This document shows positions 16,618 to 24,859 of a stretch of DNA of 64,000 nt, one piece after another. Where the stretch lies: contig DHBY01000061.1 of the NCBI GenBank assembly GCA_002398845.1, forward strand, positions 23,443-87,442. The letters are read 5' to 3'. Source of the stretch: Firmicutes bacterium UBA4916. GTDB lineage: Bacteria > Bacillota > Clostridia > Tissierellales > Tepidimicrobiaceae. The position numbers were made by a program, and so were the translations under genes. Every line of letters starts with the position of its first letter. Position 1 is the first letter of the stretch. Under the pieces are notes generated by a model. That model saw only the letters and a program-made list of their open reading frames with translations. It made no database searches and was not told where the DNA came from.

Positions 16618-17931
16618 GATATTCTGAGCATATTTTTCATTTAGCTGATAACTTGGTTTTATTTGATCTAACATCCACTCTATATATATTCCATATCCTT
16701 TGGTAGGATCGTTAACAAATACATGGGTAATAGCACCAATTATTTTACCATCTTGTATTATTGGGCTGCCACTCATTCCTTGTACTATTCCACCAGTTTT
16801 TTGCAATAATCTTTTATCTGTTACTTTAATCGTCATACTTTTTTGGTTAGGAAATTGTTGAGGTTGTGCTTTTAATATTTCAATTTCAAATTTTTCTGTT
16901 TTATCATTATCTATCGTGGTTAATATATATGCTTTTCCTTCCTTTACTTCTTCCTTAAAACCAATTGGCAAAGCTTTTGCTTTATTGAATTTCATAAACT
17001 CATCAGTCATTACTCCATATATGCCATAAGGAGAATTTTTTACTATTTCACCTAATACATTTTCCGTTTCATAAAAGATTCCTCGAATTTCTCCTGGGCT
17101 GCCCCTTTTTCCTTGTTCAATATTTGCTATTTTTGCATTCATTATCTTCCCATATTCTACATTTAATAAATTTCCAGTATCCATATCTGTTATTCCATGG
17201 CCTAAAGCTCCAAAGATTTTGCTATCGTCATCGTAAAAGGTAAGCGTTCCAATACCAGCTGTTTTATCCCTTACCCATATGCCTAATCTATAGCAATTAT
17301 CCTGCATACTTTTTATAGGAGCAACTTCTGTTTCGAATCTAATTTTATTTCTTTCAACAATAATTTTTACCTTAGAATCCTGTATTTGATTTAATAATTC
17401 AACCACATGCTCAGCATCTTTTACTTTTATATTGTTTATTTCCAGAATACTATCACCAGTTTTTATACCTGCATCCTTTGCTGGATTATACCTTTTCCCA
17501 TCTATTCCAAGAACATCTGTAACTGCTACAACTAATACACCCTTCGTGTTCAACTTTACACCTATAGCATTACCTCCAGGGACTAGATACTCTCTATTAA
17601 CCACATTTACATCAAATTTTTTTACGGGTATTAATCCTAAAAGTTTAAGCTGAAATTTTGCCTCCCCTGTATCTATACCATCTATTTTATAGGTTTTCTT
17701 TAACCCTTTAGTAAAATTTTGATTGTAAGTGGATTGTACTATTGTATCTTCATCATGCATTGCACTTAAAGAAAATGGAAATACCACATCAATACTTCTA
17801 TTTTCTCCTCTTGCAATTTTTATTTCAGTTGGGCAATAAAAAGCACCTATCATTTGGATTGCATAAAAAAATAAAAATATTAAAACCAATAAAGAGATCT
17901 TTCTTCTTTCTTTATATCTACCCAAGTACAA
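16612..17931 (-). CDS. spoIVB: SpoIVB signalling serine peptidase (S55)
   Basis: Secreted from the forespore into the intermembrane space, where it cleaves SpoIVFA and so triggers processing of pro-sigma-K. The 439 residues comprise an N-terminal signal anchor (about 12-33), a PDZ domain (about 125-205, with GIKTGDSILEINN) and the S55 peptidase domain. That domain has the catalytic Ser in GMSGSPI and a conserved His in GALGHGITD. Translation starts at TTG 17931 after AGGAG. It matches an apparently full-length pro-sigma-K gene elsewhere in this window (50.9-51.6 kb). It ends in its own terminator ahead of the spo0A promoter. Confidence 0.96.
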   Translation of the reverse strand: MYLGRYKERRKISLLVLIFLFFYAIQMIGAFYCPTEIKIARGENRSIDVVFPFSLSAMHDEDTIVQSTYNQNFTKGLKKTYKIDGIDTGEAKFQLKLLGLIPVKKFDVNVVNREYLVPGGNAIGVKLNTKGVLVVAVTDVLGIDGKRYNPAKDAGIKTGDSILEINNIKVKDAEHVVELLNQIQDSKVKIIVERNKIRFETEVAPIKSMQDNCYRLGIWVRDKTAGIGTLTFYDDDSKIFGALGHGITDMDTGNLLNVEYGKIMNAKIANIEQGKRGSPGEIRGIFYETENVLGEIVKNSPYGIYGVMTDEFMKFNKAKALPIGFKEEVKEGKAYILTTIDNDKTEKFEIEILKAQPQQFPNQKSMTIKVTDKRLLQKTGGIVQGMSGSPIIQDGKIIGAITHVFVNDPTKGYGIYIEWMLDQIKPSYQLNEKYAQNIK

Positions 17932-18080
17932 TCACTCTCCTAATTTTCCCTTTTTCGTGTTCACCTCCATAAAAATATTTTTTCGTAAATATAATTTAGC
18001 CTTTTTTCATCTTATTTATTCTCTAAAAAATTTATTTATTATGTCAAGTAAACTACAAATTGTTAAATCCTGCCAATTAA

Positions 18081-18110
18081 AAAAACACTTTTAAAAAATA
18101 AAGTGTTTTT
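18081..18110 (-). terminator. Terminator of recN
   Basis: An 11-bp stem AAAAACACTTT / AAAGTGTTTTT with an 8-nt loop, 10 nt past the recN stop, followed on the minus strand by TTAATTGG. Confidence 0.85.
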
Positions 18111-18119
18111 TTAATTTAT

Positions 18120-19811
18120 TTAATTCAATTTTTTTGACATCTCTAGCATTTCTTTTGCGTGCAGCTTTGTCGTATCTGTTAAATCTACCCCACCTAAAAG
18201 TCTTGATAATTCCTCTATTCTTTCATCATCATCCAACTTTCTTACTATTGTAGTAGTCTCCTCATTAACAGTCCTCTTTTCGATAACATAGTGAGTATCT
18301 GCGAGAGCTGCTATTTGTGGCAGATGAGAAATACAAATAACTTGATGATTTTTAGATATCATTTTTATCTTTTCGCCTACTACTTGAGCTGTTCTTCCGC
18401 TAATTCCAGCATCTATTTCATCAAAGATTAAACAGGGTATATTATCATAATCAGCTAAAATTCTTTTAAAGGCTAGCATTATCCTAGACATTTCTCCTCC
18501 AGATACAATTCTAGATAGTGGCTTTAATTTTTCACCTTTATTTGTAGAAATTAAAAATTCTATCTTGTCCAATCCTTTAGGTGTAAAATATTCTAATCTA
18601 CTAAAATTAATTTTAAATACTACATTTTCCATATTTAATTCATTTAACTCTTTAGTGATTGATGCTTCAATACTTTTACTTAATATTTTCCTTATTTTTG
18701 TTATTCTATTGCAGCAATCCGTCAATTCAGTTTCAATAGATTTTATATTATTATTTATTCTTTTTATCTCCTTTTCATTATTTAACAATGTATTAAGCCT
18801 ATCTTCTATTGAATCTCTATAATGGAGTATATCCTCTATTGTATTTCCGTATTTCTTTTTTAATGTATTGGTTGTATTAATTCTATCTTCTAAAAATTCC
18901 ATTCTCTCTTCATCTATTCTTAAGCCTTCTAGGTAATCCCTCATATCTCTATAAAGATCCTGTAATTCAAAACTAATGCCTTCTATTATTCTATTATATT
19001 GTTTGAATTTATCATCATAGTCTTTAATACCATTTATCTTAGTTATAGTCCTATTTACATTATCAAGTATAGATATATTGTTATAATCAGTATTATTTAT
19101 AATGTCTGCTACCTCGCCTAAACTATAACCAATTTCTTTTATATTAGACATTTTTGAATATTCTTTAATAACTTCTTCTTCATCATATTTTAATAAATCT
19201 GCATTATCAATTTCATTTAATTGGTATTTTAATAAATCAATTTCCCTATCCTTTTCAATGCTATTTAATGAAATCTCTTTTATTTTTTTCCTTTCTTTCA
19301 CTAATTCATCATATTTATCTTTTACATACTCTAAAAGAGAACTTAATTCATTATCTCCAAAAGTATCTATTAATTTTATATGATTATCTACATTTAATAA
19401 AGATTGATGCTCATGCTGCCCATGAATATCTACTAAGTTAGAAGTTATGTTATTTAACATAGTTAATGTAACAGTCCTTCCATTAACTCTTGATACACTT
19501 CTACCATTACTATGTATTTCCCTCGAAATCAATAAATAATTATTTGGATCTACATCGATTCCATATTCCTCAAGTATTTCACTAATCTTAGCAGGATTTT
19601 CTAAAAAAAATAATCCTTCCAATGTTGATTTTTCACTTCCCGTCCTAACTAAGTCCTTACTAGCACGCTCCCCTAAAATCATGCTAATTCCCTCAACGAT
19701 TATGGATTTTCCTGCCCCTGTCTCACCTGTAAGTACATTAAATCCTTTAGTAAAATTTATATTTAAGTCATTTATAATAGCGAAGTTACTTATGTTTAAC
19801 TCAACTATCAT
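18120..19811 (-). CDS. recN: DNA repair protein RecN
   Basis: An SMC-like ATPase that gathers at double-strand breaks. Walker A GETGAGKS is at residues 29-36. Two long coiled-coil arms (about residues 150-370) follow, then the ABC signature LSRIVSGGEMSR and Walker B LIFDEIDAGISG in the C-terminal half. The length of 563 residues is normal. The ATG at 19811 follows GGGGG with 7-nt spacing. It lies 15 nt after argR, as in Bacillus and many Clostridia (tlyA-argR-recN). Confidence 0.97.
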   Translation of the reverse strand: MIVELNISNFAIINDLNINFTKGFNVLTGETGAGKSIIVEGISMILGERASKDLVRTGSEKSTLEGLFFLENPAKISEILEEYGIDVDPNNYLLISREIHSNGRSVSRVNGRTVTLTMLNNITSNLVDIHGQHEHQSLLNVDNHIKLIDTFGDNELSSLLEYVKDKYDELVKERKKIKEISLNSIEKDREIDLLKYQLNEIDNADLLKYDEEEVIKEYSKMSNIKEIGYSLGEVADIINNTDYNNISILDNVNRTITKINGIKDYDDKFKQYNRIIEGISFELQDLYRDMRDYLEGLRIDEERMEFLEDRINTTNTLKKKYGNTIEDILHYRDSIEDRLNTLLNNEKEIKRINNNIKSIETELTDCCNRITKIRKILSKSIEASITKELNELNMENVVFKINFSRLEYFTPKGLDKIEFLISTNKGEKLKPLSRIVSGGEMSRIMLAFKRILADYDNIPCLIFDEIDAGISGRTAQVVGEKIKMISKNHQVICISHLPQIAALADTHYVIEKRTVNEETTTIVRKLDDDERIEELSRLLGGVDLTDTTKLHAKEMLEMSKKLN

Positions 19812-19826
19812 ATCTATACCCCCAGA

Positions 19827-20279
19827 TTATTTCAATAAATTTTGAATATTCCCTAATGTGGATTCTGTTAAGTCCATTCGACTAACAGCTATAAATATAG
19901 TATCATCCCCCGCAATTGTTCCTGCTGCTCCTTCAATCTTAAAGTTGTCAATTGCTGAAGCACAAATTTGTGCTGCACCAGGTAAAGTCTTTATAACAAT
20001 AATATTTTCAGCTTTGTCAACACTTAAAACAGAACTTTTGAAAACTTTAATCAATCTTTCATTAATGCCCTCATATTGGCTATCCATTGTCGCATATTTA
20101 TACTTTCCACCAGAAGTAAGGACTTTAACAAGTCTTAGTTCTTTTATATCCCTTGAAATAGTGGCTTGGGTTATCTCAATTCCTCTTTCTAATAAATAAT
20201 CCGCTAATTCCTCTTGAGTTTCTATTTCATAATTTTCTATTAGATCCAACATGATTCTCTGTCTAGTATATTTTTTCAT
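19827..20279 (-). CDS. argR: Arginine repressor
   Basis: A hexameric regulator that senses L-arginine and binds ARG boxes upstream of biosynthetic and catabolic arginine genes. Residues 1-70 form the winged-helix DNA-binding domain with the family motif TQATISRDIKEL (about 38-49). Residues 80-150 form the oligomerisation and arginine-binding domain, with GAAGTIAGDDTIF carrying the conserved Asp pair. The length of 150 residues is typical. Confidence 0.97.
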   Translation of the reverse strand: MKKYTRQRIMLDLIENYEIETQEELADYLLERGIEITQATISRDIKELRLVKVLTSGGKYKYATMDSQYEGINERLIKVFKSSVLSVDKAENIIVIKTLPGAAQICASAIDNFKIEGAAGTIAGDDTIFIAVSRMDLTESTLGNIQNLLK

Positions 20280-20324
20280 CTTTTCCTCCCTTTACATTAG
20301 GAATAAGGTTGAACACCATTATTT

Positions 20325-21125
20325 CTATAAATATTCATGAGCCTCATCAACTATATTACAAATTGTTTTATCTCCAATAGTTTTTTCTTCTTTATCTTTA
20401 GTAATATATGATAAAAATTCAATATTACCTGCAGCACCTGTGATAGGTGAGTAGTCTAAATTAATAAGCTTCAATCCGATTGAATCACAAAATTCAACAA
20501 TAGATTTTATAACTTCTTTATGAGTGGTTTTATCTCTAACTATGCCTTTTTTGCCTACCTTATCACGGCCAGCTTCAAATTGAGGCTTTATTAGGGCCAC
20601 CATTTTGCCATTATCTGATAATAGTTCTTTAGCGACAGGTAAAACTAGCTTTAAAGATATAAATGACACATCAATGGATATGAAATCAACCATTTCACCT
20701 ATATCCCCTTTGGTTACATATCTAATATTGGTCCGTTCTTTTACAATAACTCTTGGATCATTTCTAAGTTTCCAATCCAATTGGCCATAACCTACATCAA
20801 CTGCATATACTTTCTTCGCCCCTCCTCTTAGCATACAATCAGTAAACCCTCCTGTTGAGGCCCCTATATCTATAGCAACTATTCCTTCTAAATCTAAACT
20901 AAAGCTTTCCATGGCTTTTTCTAGTTTTAATCCACCTCTGCCAACATAGATAAAAGGGTTTTTTTTAATAATAATGGGGCTATCTATATCTATTTTTTCA
21001 CCTGGTTTATCTATTCTTCTATCACCAATAAATACAGTACCTTCCATAATAATTCTTCTTGCCTTTTCCCTAGATTCTACTAAACCTTTTTCAAAAAGCA
21101 GAACATCCGCTCTTTTTTTCCCCAT
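20325..21125 (-). CDS. tlyA: TlyA family rRNA 2'-O-methyltransferase
   Basis: Expected to methylate 2'-OH groups of 16S and/or 23S rRNA cytidines, as mycobacterial TlyA does; it can also be called a hemolysin homologue. An N-terminal S4 RNA-binding domain (MGKKRADVLLFEKGLVESRE) is followed by an FtsJ-like methyltransferase domain with the SAM motif DIGASTGGFTD and the catalytic Lys in LIKPQFEAGR. The ATG at 21125 follows AGGAGA with 6-nt spacing; an in-frame start 33 nt upstream overlaps oapA and lacks an RBS. About 266 residues. It lies 10 nt after oapA, so the two are probably co-transcribed. Confidence 0.94.
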   Translation of the reverse strand: MGKKRADVLLFEKGLVESREKARRIIMEGTVFIGDRRIDKPGEKIDIDSPIIIKKNPFIYVGRGGLKLEKAMESFSLDLEGIVAIDIGASTGGFTDCMLRGGAKKVYAVDVGYGQLDWKLRNDPRVIVKERTNIRYVTKGDIGEMVDFISIDVSFISLKLVLPVAKELLSDNGKMVALIKPQFEAGRDKVGKKGIVRDKTTHKEVIKSIVEFCDSIGLKLINLDYSPITGAAGNIEFLSYITKDKEEKTIGDKTICNIVDEAHEYL

Positions 21126-21135
21126 ATAATCTCTC

Positions 21136-21762
21136 CTAGATATTAATTTTATCATCATTATTGTTTTTATTGTTCTTCTTCTTTTTATCTGGTAATATAT
21201 CTAATCCAAATTTTTTCCCTATAAAATTAAGCAACTTTGCTGTTTGAAAAATAATCTTTTCCGAATAAAGAATAGCAACTGATTTGCCAAAGGCCTTGCC
21301 CCCTACTGTAAAGGATGCAATCAACGAAGTTATAATAATGCTCAATACACTTCCATTTTTTATATCATAAATGCTTATAAGTTTATAGATAACTGTAGTC
21401 CCAACAGCACCACTGATAATACCACTAATATCACCAATTACATCATTGCAAAAATTAGATACTTGTCCAGCGTTTCTAACCAATTTTATAGCATATTTTG
21501 CTTCCTCAACTTTATTAGCTGCCATTGCATGAAAAGGCTTTTCTTCGGCAGTTGTAACAGCAATTCCAATAATATCAAAAAATATACCAATTAATATTAT
21601 AATTATCAATATTATAAATGCTAGAAATATATCAAGGTTTTGGACTAAGGATTCTGTAATTATATTAAAAATTATTGCCATAATAAATGTCCATATAGTT
21701 ATGACAATTACCCATCTCATATTATGCTTATCAGAAAAACTATCATCTTCCTTTTTCCCCAT
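21136..21762 (-). CDS. oapA: OapA, OLE-RNA-associated membrane protein
   Basis: A 208-residue membrane protein that I recognise as OapA, the partner that holds OLE RNA at the membrane; homologues are often listed as CorB-like. Four hydrophobic helices are visible (about 16-36, 44-68, 113-131, 139-158). Between helices 2 and 3 lies the conserved stretch AVTTAEEKPFHAMAANKVEE (about 68-87), followed by LVRNAGQVSNFCNDVIGDI (about 94-112). The C terminus is highly basic and Asn-rich. The ATG follows GGAGG. The gene starts about 120 nt after the OLE terminator; a weak TAGAAT element at 21799-21804 could be its own -10. The identification rests on sequence pattern plus position next to the RNA. Confidence 0.9.
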   Translation of the reverse strand: MGKKEDDSFSDKHNMRWVIVITIWTFIMAIIFNIITESLVQNLDIFLAFIILIIIILIGIFFDIIGIAVTTAEEKPFHAMAANKVEEAKYAIKLVRNAGQVSNFCNDVIGDISGIISGAVGTTVIYKLISIYDIKNGSVLSIIITSLIASFTVGGKAFGKSVAILYSEKIIFQTAKLLNFIGKKFGLDILPDKKKKNNKNNNDDKINI

Positions 21763-21881
21763 TTAAATTATTACCTCCAAATTTTATATGTGGCAAATAT
21801 TCTAACAAAAACATTTTATATTGAAGAAAACTTTTAAAATCTATTTAAATCAAATTTTAGCAATACTTGATTCTCTATGAA

Positions 21882-21914
21882 TTATAAAAGGCTGATAGCA
21901 TCATGCTATCAGCC
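21882..21914 (-). terminator. Terminator of the OLE RNA
   Basis: An 11-bp perfect GC-rich stem GGCTGATAGCA / TGCTATCAGCC with a 3-nt loop, followed on the minus strand by TTTTATAAT. It closes the RNA right after its P1 stem. Confidence 0.93.
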
Positions 21915-22483
21915 CATGAGTGGCAGTGTTTTAAGTAAATCTTACGGCTTTAGGTCCAGCAGGATTTCCCTGATAGAAACTGAATGTCGCCATAACAGCG
22001 GTTTCCCTTTAATTCTATCACTACTACGTCGCCATAAGTAGGGCTAGATTACCACTTAGTCCGCACTGTAATCCTCAATACACTTCTTCTATGAACAGTC
22101 TAGGAGTTTTCCTCTACAACCAGTCTAATCCTTAGCCTCTTTTGCAATATAGGTTTCGATAACAAAACTTAACTTACTTGGGCCCTTCATAAGAAAAGTC
22201 GAACTTATCATCTGCCCACACCACTCAAGGCAGGCTACTCTGTATACTTGTCATTATGCATACAGGTTTATCTTACCATGTCCCAAATGGTAAGTCTCCA
22301 CGAAAGTAGGGTCAACGCCTGCATGCCATTGCAGATCGCCCCATCTTTCTTACTCCCAGCAACGACCCTCGACTGGGCGTCGCGAGCCGAAACCAGGAAC
22401 TTCATCGATATGCCCTTCGACGGATTTTTAGCCCCGCCCTCGAGATTAGCTGTGCTGACTAGAATACTGTACCACTCTTAATT
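21890..22483 (-). ncRNA. ole: OLE RNA (ornate, large, extremophilic)
   Basis: A gene-free, unusually GC-rich stretch of about 600 nt between ispA and oapA, the conserved location of OLE RNA, whose usual length is about 610 nt. The 5' half contains the family's near-invariant sequence, for example GGGCGGGGCTAAAAATCCG and GGTTTCGGCTCGCGACGCC. The ends pair: GAGTGG and CAGT at 22477-22466 with CACTG and CCACTC at 21927-21918 form P1. Internal hairpins include CTTACCAT/ATGGTAAG (22272-22294), CTGTAT/ATACAG (22240-22265) and CTGCA/TGCAG (22319-22334). OLE RNA binds OapA, OapB and OapC at the membrane and is linked to cold, alcohol, Mg2+ and nutrient stress responses. Confidence 0.95.
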
Positions 22484-22489
22484 GTATTA

Positions 22490-22518
22490 ATTATAGCATA
22501 ATTTTTATAATTATTCAA
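22490..22518 (-). promoter_or_regulatory. Sigma-A promoter of OLE RNA
   Basis: On the minus strand, TTGAAT (22518-22513), a 17-nt spacer and a perfect TATAAT (22495-22490) lie within the 49-nt ispA-OLE gap. They predict an RNA 5' end near 22483, a few nt before the P1 stem. Confidence 0.8.
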
Positions 22519-22526
22519 TCCTCGTT

Positions 22527-23396
22527 TTAATAACTTCTAGTAATTAAATCTTCTGTTAATGTTTTAAAAAATTTCGTATCCTTATTTTCATAGGTCGATA
22601 ATATTTTTGTGGCTTTTTTGCTTAAATCATCCACCTTGTTTCTCGCTTCTAAAATATCATTATATGTAACATATGTTACTTTATTGATAAACTTATCTTC
22701 CTTTTCATCCAATATATCATCTCTTATTTGATAAGCCAATCCAAGATACAATCCAAAGGATCTAATGTTTTCAATTTCTTCCTCATTAGCACCACCTAAT
22801 ATAGCTCCTGATACAACAGATGCTTGGATTAAAGCTGCGGTTTTACATTTATACATAAATAATAATTTATCTTCATCCATGGAAATATCATTTGACAATA
22901 AATCTACTACTTGCCCACCTATCATACCATATATACCTGAATATTTTCCTATTTCATCCATAGCTCTTACGTGTTTTTTATAATCATCAGCTGTATTTGA
23001 GCTTTTTAAAGTATATTGAGTCATGGTTTCAAAGGCTAAGTTTAGCAATCCATCTCCAGCTAAAATTGCTATGGCTTCACCAAAAACCTTATGATTAGTT
23101 AACTTGCCTCTTCTAAAATCATCATTGTCCATTGAAGGCAGATCATCATGAATTAAAGAATAAGTATGTATCATTTCAATTGCTAAAGCAAAAGGAATAG
23201 CCTCTTCATAAGTCTCGCTAAACATTTCACAACTTTTTAATAGTAAAATAGGCCTCAGCCTTTTTCCCCCAGTAAATAAACTATAATTCATAGCCTCAAA
23301 TATTTTTTCTTGATAGCCTGCTTTATTTTTTAAAGCCTTCTCTAATTCTTGGTCAATTACCCCTTTAGTCTCTTCAATTATATCTTCTAATATCAT
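22527..23396 (-). CDS. ispA: Polyprenyl synthetase (farnesyl diphosphate synthase type)
   Basis: Condenses isopentenyl diphosphate with allylic diphosphates to give farnesyl or geranyl diphosphate. GKRLRP is at residues 44-49, the first Asp-rich motif DDLPSMD at 84-90 and the second DDILD at 226-230. The segment after the second motif is shorter than usual and lacks the full GK..GSD run, which is a mild oddity. The length of 289 residues is normal. It is the last protein gene of the xseA-xseB-ispA operon and sits immediately upstream of the OLE RNA promoter. Confidence 0.95.
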   Translation of the reverse strand: MILEDIIEETKGVIDQELEKALKNKAGYQEKIFEAMNYSLFTGGKRLRPILLLKSCEMFSETYEEAIPFALAIEMIHTYSLIHDDLPSMDNDDFRRGKLTNHKVFGEAIAILAGDGLLNLAFETMTQYTLKSSNTADDYKKHVRAMDEIGKYSGIYGMIGGQVVDLLSNDISMDEDKLLFMYKCKTAALIQASVVSGAILGGANEEEIENIRSFGLYLGLAYQIRDDILDEKEDKFINKVTYVTYNDILEARNKVDDLSKKATKILSTYENKDTKFFKTLTEDLITRSY

Positions 23397-23400
23397 AAAA

Positions 23401-23634
23401 CTATACCTCCATATGAAAATCTTCCTCTTCTAAGTTTCCATCCTCGCCTTTAAGCAGTATTTTTATTTCTCCTTCTACATTATTTAATATTTCACTACAA
23501 TATTTATATAATGCTACTCCTCTCTTAAACTTCTCTAAGGATTCATTTAATGGAAGGTCTTCCTTTTCTAAATTCATTGATATATCTTCTAATTCCTTAA
23601 TTGCCTCTTCATAGGTTAATTCATTTTTATTCAT
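23401..23634 (-). CDS. xseB: Exodeoxyribonuclease VII small subunit
   Basis: The small helical subunit that binds XseA in the exonuclease VII complex, which degrades single-stranded DNA to short acid-soluble oligonucleotides. The family pattern is complete in 77 residues: TYEEAIKELEDISMNLE, then the conserved LPLNESLEKFKRGVALYK, then an acidic tail. It overlaps the end of xseA by 8 nt and precedes ispA by 4 nt, so all three are translated from one message. Confidence 0.97.
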   Translation of the reverse strand: MNKNELTYEEAIKELEDISMNLEKEDLPLNESLEKFKRGVALYKYCSEILNNVEGEIKILLKGEDGNLEEEDFHMEV

Positions 23635-24847
23635 AATAAAACTCTCCTTTATTAATTTTAACCACCTTAGCCTTTATCATACCATCCTTCATTAAAAGAT
23701 TTATTTCTTCGTCAATGCTTACATTGTCTGTACTAGTAATCATATTCTTATTTTGATCTAAAATAATACTATATCCCCTGTCTAAAGAGGATGTCGGATT
23801 CATGAAACTAAGTTTAGTATATATATTGTTTAATTTATCTTTCTGATTTTTTAGTTTTGTTTCCATAAAAAAGTTAAGTTTTCTAAATAAATTATCCTGT
23901 TCTTGAATTTTTTCTTTAAGTTGATTAAATGGGCTATAATAATTCAAACTTCTTTTTATGTATTCTAATCTTATGTTGTAATCATTTATTATATAATTGT
24001 AATTTTTACTTAGCCGAGCAAATTTTTCTTCTAGGCTTTCTTTTAATTTACTTAATTCTGGAGTTGCTAATTCAGCTGCTGCTGAAGGAGTAGGCGCTCT
24101 TAAATCAGCAACAAAATCTGCTATAGTAAAATCTGTTTCATGACCTACTGCTGATATGATAGGCTTTTCCATATTGTATATAGTTCTTGCTACAGATTCA
24201 TCGTTAAAAGCAAATAATTCTTCCATAGAACCTCCACCCCTACCTGTGATTATCAAATCTATATCATCTATACTATTAAGGTAGGTTAAACCTTCGCATA
24301 TTTCCTTTGGTGCTTGTACACCTTGTACTAATACTGGATATATTAAAATATCAGCTAATGGAAATCTTCTTTTAATAACTGTTATTATATCTCTAATTGC
24401 TGCTCCCGTGGAAGAAGTTACCACACCTATTTTCATAGGTAAATATGGCAACTTTTTTTTATGAACTGGATCAAATAGTCCTTCTTTTTCTAACTTATCC
24501 TTTAGTTCTTCAAAGGCTATAAATAAATCTCCTATACCGCTTTTTTCAATTTTTTTTACATAAAGTTGGTAGTCCCCTTCTTTTTCGTATACTGATATGT
24601 AACCAGTAACTACAACCCTAAGCCCATCCTTTAAATCAAAATTTAATAATCGATTATCAGATTTAAACATTACGCATTTAAGTTTTCCTTTATCATCTTT
24701 TAAGGAAAAATACATATGCCCGCTATAATGATGTTTAAAATTAGATATTTCCCCCTCCACATTTATATTAGAAAGGATAAAGTCTCCGGCAAAAATCCTT
24801 TTAATATATTGATTAACTTCGCTTACCTTTAAGGGCTTTACTCCCAT
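23627..24847 (-). CDS. xseA: Exodeoxyribonuclease VII large subunit
   Basis: The catalytic subunit of exonuclease VII. An N-terminal OB-fold (VSEVNQYIKRIFAGDFILSN, about residues 4-100) binds DNA. The central domain has the conserved VVTSSTGAAIRDI, TGRGGGSMEELFAFNDE and SAVGHETDFTIAD motifs. The C-terminal third is a coiled coil with LDRGYSI. The ATG at 24847 follows AGGTGA with 5-nt spacing; an in-frame GTG 9 nt upstream lies inside that RBS and is rejected. About 406 residues. FolD, the frequent upstream neighbour, is replaced here by a TsaD-like gene. Confidence 0.96.
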   Translation of the reverse strand: MGVKPLKVSEVNQYIKRIFAGDFILSNINVEGEISNFKHHYSGHMYFSLKDDKGKLKCVMFKSDNRLLNFDLKDGLRVVVTGYISVYEKEGDYQLYVKKIEKSGIGDLFIAFEELKDKLEKEGLFDPVHKKKLPYLPMKIGVVTSSTGAAIRDIITVIKRRFPLADILIYPVLVQGVQAPKEICEGLTYLNSIDDIDLIITGRGGGSMEELFAFNDESVARTIYNMEKPIISAVGHETDFTIADFVADLRAPTPSAAAELATPELSKLKESLEEKFARLSKNYNYIINDYNIRLEYIKRSLNYYSPFNQLKEKIQEQDNLFRKLNFFMETKLKNQKDKLNNIYTKLSFMNPTSSLDRGYSIILDQNKNMITSTDNVSIDEEINLLMKDGMIKAKVVKINKGEFYYE

Positions 24848-24859
24848 ATTTATCACCTG

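Noticed and set aside
22248..22481. A 77-codon plus-strand open frame inside the OLE region
   Set aside because: No RBS, opposite strand to all neighbours, and it lies across sequence that is conserved as structured RNA.
21890..22483. The structured region as tmRNA, RNase P RNA or SRP RNA
   Set aside because: No tRNA-like end or tag frame, no RNase P core motifs, and the length, closing stem and location fit OLE RNA instead.
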